Shown one piece after another: positions 55,764-64,000 of a stretch of DNA of 64,000 nt. Within the stretch, counting starts at the first letter, position 1, and every line of letters begins with the position of its first letter. The notes beneath the pieces were generated by a model, which did not search any database, was not told the origin of the DNA, and saw only the letters and a program-made list of their open reading frames with translations. Source of the stretch: Ochotona curzoniae (Eukaryota; Chordata; Mammalia; Lagomorpha; Ochotonidae); assembly GCF_017591425.1 (NCBI RefSeq), contig NW_024466459.1, positions 4,712,001 through 4,776,000 of the forward strand, in the 5' to 3' direction. A program made the position numbers and the translations under genes.

Positions 55764-56089
55764 TAATGTATATGTGTTAAAATATCACACATAAGCATGT
55801 ATAGTTATTATGTGCCAATTAAAAAAATTTAAAAAGTAATTTTCATGAAAAGGTAAAAGGCAAAGGATTAGAAACGGTAGGGATTTATCCAAGGCCTTAA
55901 AGCTAGAGATGTGAATCCTCTGCGATTTTAGTATTTCCATTGTACCTGGTCATCCTACACTGTACGGTTTCTGTCCTCTGCAGCTTTAGGGTGGTCTTTT
56001 TCATCTGGTTCATTGTCCACACAACCTGGTCTCTACCATGTCTCATGTCCAGCCACTGAGGACGCTGCTTGTAGTTATTGCTTGTGACT
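55764..56089 (+). other. intronic DNA, nothing recognised
   Basis: Unique AT-rich sequence. Confidence 0.4.
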
Positions 56090-56430
56090 TTAATTCATCA
56101 TTTTTGCTCTACTAGCTATTCTTTAAGGACAGGTCTGTTGGTTATAAATTCTTAGTTTTCTATGATTTGAGAATGTTTGGTTCCATGTGCATTCCTGAGA
56201 CAGAGGTCTCCTGTTCATAGAATTCTAGATTCACGGTTTTCTTTCCATGCTTGAAAAATGTTGTGGCACTTTCTTGTAGCTTCCTTTGTTTTTGATCAGA
56301 AATCTATTATCGCAAAGTTGATTTCTCCTATAGACAATGTATTGTTTCTTTTTAATTGCCCTCAAGGTTGTTTGCTTTGTTTGCAGAATGTCTCACTACG
56401 ATGAGCTTTGGCATGAGTTCCCATGAATTA
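56090..56430 (+). mobile_element. L1M-type 3' region fragment
   Basis: 'catagaattctagattcacg' + 'gttttctttccatgcttgaa' + 'aaatgttgtggcactttctt', 'tttgatcagaaatctattat' and 'aatgtctcactacgatgagc' follow the L1M 3' order. Diverged. Confidence 0.6.
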
Positions 56431-56728
56431 ATCAAACTGTAGACTGTGATAATGGAAGACGCTATAGAGATTATGCAGTCCCGTCCTTTGGCCCGGTTAA
56501 AGGGCTTTACTAAGATTATCCAATCTGTTATGGCACCAGTCTCTATACTCTACCACATGTCCTGGAAACATTCACTGAATTATATATGTTCTCACACAGT
56601 AATTCATAAAATGTGCATATGTAGTGTGTTCTGAGATGGTTGTTGAAGAAAAGGAAGATAAAGCTCAGTTTCAGGGATGTGTGCTTGAGAACCAGCGGCT
56701 CTTTAACATTTCTGCCTTAGACACCTGA
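56431..56728 (+). other. intronic DNA, nothing recognised
   Basis: Unique sequence between an L1M relic and a SINE target site. Confidence 0.4.
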
Positions 56729-56739
56729 CTTGCCTTCTT

Positions 56740-57079
56740 TTTTTTAAAAAAGATTTATTTTATTCTCATTACAAAGTCAGATATTACAGAGAGGAGGAGA
56801 GACAGAGAGGAAGATCTTCCATCTGATGATTCACTCCCCAAGTGACCGCAACGGCTGGTGCTGTGCCAACCCGAAGCCAGGAGCCAGGAACTTCTTTCAG
56901 GTCTCCCACACGGATGCAGGATCCCAAAGCATTGGGCTGTCCTCGACTGCTTTCCCAGGCCACAAGCAGGGAGCTGGATGGGAAGTGGAGCTGTCGGGAT
57001 TAGAACTGGCGTCCATATGGTATCCCGGCACGTACAAGATGAGGACTTTAGCTGCTAGGCCATGGTACTGGGCCCCTGG
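56740..57079 (-). mobile_element. CSINE, reverse, full length, with 11-bp target-site duplication
   Basis: Near-consensus copy ending 'ggtactgggcccc'. CTTGCCTTCTT flanks it at 56,729-56,739 and 57,080-57,090. Confidence 0.96.
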
Positions 57080-57109
57080 CTTGCCTTCTTAACTTATTGA
57101 AATGGGTCC

Positions 57110-57380
57110 TGTTAAGACTTTCTCTTGTGCCAGGAGCTCACAACTGGGGTGAAGAATCATGACAAAGTAGAGATTTTAGTAGCATCCCGAGAAATGAATA
57201 ATGTAGTGGAAATGATTAGAGAATTTTCACAGTGGAAGTGATATTTGAACTGAGTTAAGAATAGAAGTTCACCTGACTTCTGAATATGTTTCAGTGTGAG
57301 GGTAGCTCCTGGGAAGGCAGGGGAGACATGGGTATGTCCTGTTTGTGTTATCAGTTCACTGGTACAGGGGGATGTACCGG
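57110..57380 (-). mobile_element. possible L2 relic (weak)
   Basis: 'gaagtgatatttgaactgag' + 'ttaagaatag' resembles the reverse-complement L2 'gtgacatttgagctgagacct'. Highly diverged. Confidence 0.4.
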
Positions 57381-57466
57381 ATGTGTATGATTAGGATCTA
57401 GGAGGAGGGGAGAAGAGGGAGGGAATGATCCAAACTCAAATTTGGTTTTATCCAAATTCCATGATC

Positions 57467-57800
57467 TTTTTAGAAACTTATTTATTTGAAAAGCAGAGTT
57501 ACAGAAAGGGAGAAAGGCGGGAAAAAGTGGCAGAGAGAAAGGAAGGACACAGACTTCCTGTCTATAAGTTCACTCTCTCCAAATGGCGGTAATGGCCAGT
57601 GTTGGGTCAGGCCAAAGCCACGATCCAGAAATTCCGTCCTGGTACAGGTGAGTGGAAAGAGCCATCAGTCACTGCTTTCCAAGGTGTATTAGTAGGGAAC
57701 TGAATTGAAAGTGGAGCAGCTTGGTCCTTGAACTGGAATCTCTACGGTTGCCAGTATTGCAGGATGCAGCTCAGCCCATTACACCAGAGCGCCAGCCCCT
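57467..57800 (-). mobile_element. older CSINE, reverse orientation
   Basis: 'aaacttatttatttgaaaag' + 'cagagttacagaaagggag', 'ttcactctctccaaatggcg', 'tgctttccaaggtgtattag' and 'accagagcgccagcccctgg'. Confidence 0.88.
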
Positions 57801-59399
57801 GGTGCTTCTGCTTTTACTATCCAATTCTACTTGCATTCTACTTCTGAGTAGAGCGGGTTGCAAAAATAACTTCAGAGCATCTGTATCTTCTGGATTTGCT
57901 TTGCTATACCATTAAACTACAATTTGGTTACTTTCAGAGTTTGAGTCGCCTCTTATGGCTGTGTTCTGTTATGTGACACAAATAGTGAATTGGGAAGGTT
58001 AAGAATTGAAATAAACGGTGTGGCCCTTAATCTGGAAGTTTCTAGAATGTTATGCTGGTGCTGGTTGATTTGCTTCACTTGAGGATGATTTATGGGTTCA
58101 TGAGACAGAAATTGACTCCTAGTATTTCTGGAAAGAACCCACCGGGAAAATTTGAGGTAGCTTATACCAGAGAAACCAAAGAACTAGAATCAGAGGAAAT
58201 GATGCTGAACAAAGTCTCAAAACATGTTAAAGAAGGGGTCTGGTGCAGATACCACTGCTACCACCAGTGGATATAGATATCCAGTTGTGCTACTGCTGCT
58301 CGACATAGTATGTGGTCATTGTAAGAACTGCCTCCCCTACAGCCCGACCGCGTGCTGACATTGGGAGACCACTCATTGTCAAGAGCCTAAATGCGATCAT
58401 ATGCTGTGCTCTCATGTTTGCGTCAATGTTTGGCTGATTTTGGGATTTTAGGGTTTGCCCTGGGCGCGTGTTCTTGTTGCAAAGGATGCTGGGAAAGCAA
58501 GTGTCCAGCACTTTCTGGATTCTGTAGTAGGTGGTGGGTTCTGCTTCAAAGGTAAAGGACTGTCCAAATATAGAAGCAGACTAAGAGACATGACAGATGT
58601 CCACCGTGTCTGCAAGCTGGCTGTCATGTGAATACCACAGTTTCTTCCACTGATACTTGCAGGAAATGCAAAGGGTATTTGCATTGTGAGAAGATTTTTC
58701 CCAATGCTCTGAGCCAGAGGAAGGAAACTTGACTCTGGCAAACTCAGCGGTGGAGGGTGAACTCCTGGGTCTTAGGTTACTGACTGACCTCAAAAGCAAA
58801 AGGGCTGGCTCAGCCTCAGCTAGGGCTGTCAGAGAGCTAATTCTGGTTCACATAACAAAAGTGAAATTTCAAATGTGAACGGCCCTGACCTAATTTGGAT
58901 GAGCTTTCAGAAATCATAGATAAAACTCTAGCTCAGTGTGATTGCACGCATAGTATGTTAAAAATTTCATGAAGAAGAACGAGTAATTTTCTCATTTTGA
59001 ACACAGGGAGTGGTAGCTTCTTCGGGGATTATATAACTCCCAGGTGGTCAGCCCAAGACTGGGGTTCTGGTTCTGCAGGTCTGGTTACACCATATGTCTT
59101 GGTAAGAACTCCCTTTCCTTTTGAGTAACAGGTGAATTATTTCTAATGCGTTCAGCAAAAGCATCCTGGAATGAGCTCCAACTTTAGTAATGATGACTGA
59201 ATTGATAGACACACACATACTGGCTTCATTTCTCGTAAGCAGTTGCTTGATTGAGGGTTGTGATGTGTCCCTCTTCTCTGACTTGAAAGTCTTGTCAAGG
59301 TCTTTGCTTCTTATTGTGAGAAATTCATGCTTTGAACATTAGTTTCAAATGCATCAGCTTTAGGCTTAGTTCGTTTCTGTTCCTTCGAGTTATGAGTAT
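57801..59399 (+). other. intronic DNA, nothing recognised
   Basis: Unique sequence; no frame above 100 codons. 58,330-58,470 has a few CpGs but no other promoter feature. Confidence 0.45.
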
Positions 59400-59665
59400 A
59401 GGGGCAGATGTTTGGAATGGTGGTTAAGGCCCATATCCAGGAACCTAGGCTTGAATTCTGGCTCTGTTTCTAATTTCAGCTTGCTCTTACTGTGCACCCT
59501 GGAAGGCAGAAAGTGACAGTTCAAGTCCCCAGCTTCCTGCCACTCACATGGGAGAGCCATACCGAGTTCCTAGTTCCTGGTTCAAGTCTGAGTGGACCTG
59601 CTGGGGAGTGGACCAGCAGACCGGAGATCTTTATCAGTTTCTCTGCTTTCAAAAGGATAAAAACT
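59400..59665 (+). mobile_element. older CSINE copy
   Basis: 'aggggcagatgtttggaatg' + 'gtggttaaggccc' head, 'cactgtgcaccctggaagg'-type middle ('actgtgcaccctggaaggca'), 'gagtggaccagcagaccgga' + 'gatct'. Confidence 0.88.
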
Positions 59666-60664
59666 TCCGAAAAATGTCACATCGCAGAATAAACAGGATA
59701 GGTACACACACACCTAAGGAGTTAAAAGTTTAAGTAAGAAAATGTTCCTTTGTTTTTTATCCTGTAACAGGTATTTTGAGTATGTAGCAGGCTGTCTTAC
59801 CAGATGCTGTTTCCTTTAGCAGTAAATTAGTTTGTATTGCTTTTGTCTCTTCTGGAGATGAACAGAAACTGGCTAGGTGGTGGTGGAATGGTGGCTCTAT
59901 TGTTCGGTCTAAGACTATCAAATTTGTACAACCTAGCCAATCAATGCCAGTTTACAATCAAGAAATAGACTCTAGCATTGTGCTAGGGACAGAGAACACT
60001 CCGGAGCTACTACTAGGATTTACATTAATGAACAAGCTTTCTGAGTAAGGCACAGAAAGCCTGACCTACGGAGTGTGGGCAGATGGAACTGCTGGGTTGT
60101 GAATTGGGTTACACAGGTTACCTCTGTAGTAGCAGGGCTCAGTAAGATCATGTTCTGTGCCAATGTTGTACCAAATCAGTTTCTCCACCAATGTTGATAG
60201 GTTTTATCAAGTGCTATTTGCTCATGTATATGAGTCAGCTCGTTATTCTCATCAGGAGGATGTTGTTTCTTTCTCTTACAGATTAAAACAACAACAACCA
60301 AGGCTCAGGTTTGTTGAGTAATTTTTGGTGCACTGGTGGAGCTGGTTAATAGCAGACTTGGGTCATGGCACTCTAGAGACACTGCCTCTGTTTTTTCCTT
60401 GCTTTTTGGCATCCTGTTAGTAGCCCACAGGCACTAATACACACACACATGAGTGCCTCCTCCACTGTTCTGTAATTGCTTCAGTTTGGGGATTGGATGC
60501 TTGAAGTACAATTACTAGACTTTACAATGGATTTTCTGAAAGATGTTGAATTATGTTACGCGGTGAAGTAGTCATTGATTTGATACTTGCAGCAGGTTTG
60601 ATGATGTGAAAGATTTATGTAACTTCATATTTATTTGTAATCTTTGTTTCCTATATGAAAAAGA
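59666..60664 (+). other. intronic DNA, nothing recognised
   Basis: Unique sequence; no coding or regulatory signal I can name. Confidence 0.45.
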
Positions 60665-60740
60665 GGCTTCAATAAGTTCATGGGGAATTTAAAGTAGATA
60701 TTCAGCAATTTGGTTTTTTTTTTTGTTTTGTTTTGGATGA
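60665..60740 (+). mobile_element. possible mariner-like MITE end (weak)
   Basis: 'ggcttcaataagttcatggg' + 'gaatttaaag' resembles the MITE terminal 'cttcaaaaagttcatggaaaatg'; then a T run. Confidence 0.35.
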
Positions 60741-60751
60741 AACACACTTCT

Positions 60752-61092
60752 TTTTAAAAAGATTTATTTTATTTTTTGAAACGCAGCATTAGAGAGAAAC
60801 AGAGAGAGAGAGAGAGAGAAGGAAAGAGAAAGAATCTTCCATTCACCAATTCATCTTCCAACTCCCGTAATAGCTATGGTTGGGCCAGGCCAAAAGCCAG
60901 GAGCTTAAAATTCTATCTGGGTCTACTAAATGAATGATAGAGACCAAGCATTGTGGTTATGGTCCACTGCCCTCCCAGGTGTGTTAGCAGGAAGTTGGAT
61001 TGGAAGCTGAAAATTGGATGTGAACTAACCCTTACAGGTGGGATTTGGGCATTTGTAACAGCAGTTTAACTAACTGCACCATAATACTCATT
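60752..61092 (-). mobile_element. older CSINE, reverse orientation, with (GA)n
   Basis: 'ttaaaaagatttattttatt' start, a GA run at 60,799-60,819, 'cagccaaaagccaggagctt'-type middle ('ggccaaaagccaggagctta'), and 'gtgggatttgggcatttgta' + 'acagcagtttaac' end. Confidence 0.88.
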
Positions 61093-64000
61093 GCAATTCT
61101 GTTTTCCATGTGATTCAAATAGGCATTGCCTTTTTTTTTCTTATCACTTACATGCAGTCTAGCTTTTGATTTAAGAAGCGTGACCATTTTTGAAAGCCTG
61201 CTGTGCCTAGAGAGCCCATTAGAGTTGGCTAGGATGCAAGGCCTTCTGTTTCTAGCCCACAGTTCGGGAGTCTGATCTCCCCATTGTTGCCTTACCACAT
61301 CAACTGCAATCAGAGTGCCTGCTGATCCTTACCAAGGTCCCACTCTCAACTTGTGCCCGGCCACGGTGCTCTCCATTCTCCGTTGTGTGTTTGTTCCTTT
61401 TGTTGTTTGTTCTCAACCCCATCTCCGCTCTTGACCCCAGGGGTTTACTCCTTTAGCCACCCCCAGGTATTGAGATGGTGCTGTTCTTCTGGTCAGTGGG
61501 CTGCTGGTTTGCAGGACTGGGTGTCCTCTTGCTGCCTTAGCTTCCTTGGCTCTTTACAGCCTTGCTCAGAGAATGTGTTTACATTGCTGGACATAGAGGT
61601 GCCTTCCTTTTCTTTTTCACCTTTCATTAACTCTGTCCCTAGGGTTCATAGCTTTCCCACATGTTGAACTTGCTCAAAGAAAGTCTTGTTTGCAAACGAA
61701 GCATTAGTACTTGCTGTAGGACTGGCAGGGGTAGCTGGAAGTTGCAGGTGATCAACCATGTGTGGTGTACCAGGGCCAAGGGCAAAGGCTGGCACTGTTT
61801 GAAAGGAACACCACTAATCTGAGTGACATTAACCAACAATTACAAGAAGCCTATTTTCCTCCTTTTCTTAGGATTGTGAAGGATATGGAATTCTTGAATC
61901 CAGATTACCAGGTTCAAAAACTACTCATCTACTTCCTAGCCTTATAGACTATATTTAGTGTAGATATGTATGGTTTATATACATAAAAAGTCCAGAATAA
62001 GGATGATGCATAACAAATAGATGCTATATAAGAATGAAGTTTTGTTTTTATTTATTTTTGTGGAGGTTTGAGATGTATGTTTTTGTTTTTCATCTTAGAG
62101 TAAGACTGGTAATCATATCTCTGACCATTCTGGATTGTTGCTCGTCATTTCTGTCCCTATTTTAAAGTAGCAGATTTGGAGTCAGTCTGTTCTTCACTGA
62201 ATTTAGCACTGTGGCACAGTCAAATCCTGGCTGGATTCTGAGTCTGAGACATGAATATAAGGGTTATTTAGCAAGTTCATGGAAAGTGCATATCGCCTTT
62301 CACATGCATCATTCCAAGCATATTTTCTTTTTGTTTGGTTAACTTCTTGAAGTGCCGTTGCATTTGCAATGGTTGGCGCCCAAGCTGCATAGCCAGGATG
62401 TAACCTAGAACTCCATCCATGGCCTCTCTTGGGGTCTGCCACAGTTGCTGTTGTCTCCATGAGGGCCATTCTGTTTGATTCAGACACTTCTGGGTTTGCA
62501 ATAAAGCACTAGAAAATATGCTCTGTATGTCTTCACTAATGTTTTTCTTCTCTGCCACATTTTGCAAATAAGAATATGGACTTAAATTGACTATGCAAAC
62601 TTGGGATAACATATTCTTATAGCATTTTTAAGGAACACATCTCACAATTAACATGAACTCTAGACTAAGACCATGCTTTATTTTTATCTAAAATCACATG
62701 TTGGAAGCACACAGGTGCCACGCACTAAAATTTGAGGTGAAACTGTACCCTCAGAATACCCTCAACCGACATGGTAGATTTTGTAAACCCATTTGTGTCA
62801 CAATGTATCACAGGGGTTTGCAATGCAAAGTGTTTGTGGCACACGTAGATGCCAGGGAAAAGGGATTCTCTTTATCTTTTCAGTGAACTAGGACGGAGGC
62901 CAATCTTGAAAATTTGTGGGGAGAGAGATTTTATTCAAGCTGAATTCAAAGCATTGAGTAGGTTGGCATGAGTCAGACAGAGAAAGGAATTCTAGACAGA
63001 GAAATCCCGAGTGAGGGCGCGGGAACACGAAGCATCCAGCAAGTCTGAGAAGTGTAAGAATTTGTCCTGAATGAAATGAATTAGGGGTGAAGAGACTAAC
63101 AACAGTTAACAAAGGTTGGGGGCTCTCAGTTACATGATGCAACCGGCGTGGGTCTGACTGTTTAGGGTATTAAATAACACGGCATTTTCAGACTGGTTAT
63201 TAAGCATGCTAGCTACAGTAATAGAAACAATCATATCTTAGCAAACAATGAATACTACATTTTGTGTTTACCCCTACTCCCTAAGAGCTGTCTTCCCAGC
63301 ACAGCACTCACTGTGACACTCTCACTCCCGAAGGATTTCTTTGTGGCTTCTCAGTGTAGGTGACGGGAGCCCAGGCTCATGGTAAGTGAGCAGTGTATTC
63401 ACACCCTGTCCTTCAGGAAACAGGCCCAGAGGGTGGGGTCTGGTTTGAAGAGAAGAATCGGGGGAGATTTTTTGGGACCAGCATTTGAGGGGCTGCCGAG
63501 GAAACAGATATGGGTAGAAGGAGCAGCTGGACAATGTGCAGCTGTAGCAAGGTTTTCCTGATCACGAGGAAATGTACCTGAAGTGGCCCGTCAGAGTGGC
63601 CTTATTCAGAGGCCTGGAGGCCAGACCTTTCTATTCTGTAGTGAGCAGTCAGTGGATAGAGGCTGCCTCCGTGGGAGGGTTCGAAACCCTGGTGTTTTCT
63701 AGTAAGGTAACTGCCTAGTGAAGGCTCAGCAAGCAGGAAGAGAACCATCCCAGCCATCTGAGGATAGTTCTGGGTGATGCATCCCAGCAGCGAATGCACT
63801 GATTGGAGGGTACATGAGATCCATGGGAGCTATGAGGCCAGGAGATTTATTGAGGGTGTATTGTGATAGTCCATGTTAAAGGCAATGAAGGCTCCAACTA
63901 CAGTAGCTGCAGTGGTGCTAGAGGGTGTAGGAATGGGCGAGATTATATATGAACTAATTCTTCAACAACAGTGGTTCTCACAGGAGGATGGAGAGTTGCT
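61093..64000 (+). other. intronic DNA to the window edge, no gene recognised
   Basis: No lagomorph SINE in this last 2.9 kb. 62,930-63,100 may contain decayed L2 (reverse); 62,260-62,300 has a mariner-MITE-like 'gcaagttcatggaaag'. Frames of about 60-110 codons show no recognisable product. No acceptor plus MKK6-like frame (exon 2) is seen. Confidence 0.45.

Larger units (their letters stand above)
33817..64000 (+). other. MAP2K6: MAP2K6 intron 1 (5' part; no exon 2 in window)
   Basis: About 30 kb from the donor to the window edge. I looked for an acceptor followed by a frame continuing with a Lys/Arg-rich segment (the K-K-R-N-P-G-L-K-I-P part of MKK6) and found none. Contents are lagomorph SINEs, L1M, L2, MIR, MLT1, hAT and mariner-like relics, listed separately. 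A very long first intron is normal for this gene in mammals. Confidence 0.65.

Noticed and set aside
33811..64000. MAP2K6 exon 2
   Set aside because: Searched by eye for an acceptor followed by a Lys/Arg-rich continuation of the MKK6 N-terminus; none seen, consistent with a long first intron.

Overview
The window is mammalian genomic DNA, most likely from a pika (Ochotona) or a close lagomorph. The main evidence is about thirty copies, on both strands, of a roughly 300-bp tRNA-derived SINE. Its body is the lagomorph C-repeat (CSINE): a 'ctagtggctaaagtcct' head, 'ggatcccatatggg', 'cctgggaaagcagt', 'gctcctggctcctggctt' and an 'aataaataaatctttt' tail. The head is closer to the pika version as I remember it than to the rabbit 'gtgggttaa' version. 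The rest is ordinary mammalian intergenic and intronic DNA with L1M, L2, MIR, MLT1 LTR, hAT and mariner-like relics. There are no operons and no bacterial features.

One protein-coding gene can be supported. At 33,795-33,810, in good Kozak context, an ATG opens Met-Ser-Gln-Ser-Lys plus one base and runs straight into a consensus splice donor (AAAG|GTAAGG). That is the start and first-exon boundary expected for MAP2K6 (MKK6), the dual-specificity kinase that activates p38 MAP kinases. A short CpG-rich, TATA-less promoter with a ZNF143/SBS-type element lies 300-450 bp upstream. The leader carries a 14-codon upstream ORF and, if transcription starts far enough upstream, a start-stop codon pair and a second uORF.

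Layout: 1-33,300 is 5' intergenic DNA (in mammals the gene upstream is the divergent ABCA5, not reached here); about 33,300-33,810 is promoter and exon 1; 33,811-64,000 is the beginning of a long intron 1, and I see no exon 2. Repeats are dense at 4.5-7.2, 10-11.3, 14-18.8, 23.6-29.5, 38.9-48.2 and 54-61.1 kb. Lagomorph SINEs are absent over about 9.4 kb around the promoter (29.5-38.9 kb), and a mostly repeat-free block lies at 19.0-22.4 kb.

The most unusual signal not explained by a known feature is a roughly tenfold excess of the tetranucleotide TGCA over about 580 bp (33,612-34,193) straddling exon 1 and the start of intron 1, including an exact POU octamer just after the splice donor. Other points of interest are a GC-rich double-armed hairpin near 17.1 kb, a perfect 13-bp inverted repeat at 37.4 kb, a chimeric SINE-headed insertion near 5.3-5.6 kb, and a diverged direct duplication near 46-47 kb. 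I did not find convincing evidence of a wholly new biological system. The window reads as the promoter and first exon of a signalling kinase in repeat-rich lagomorph DNA.
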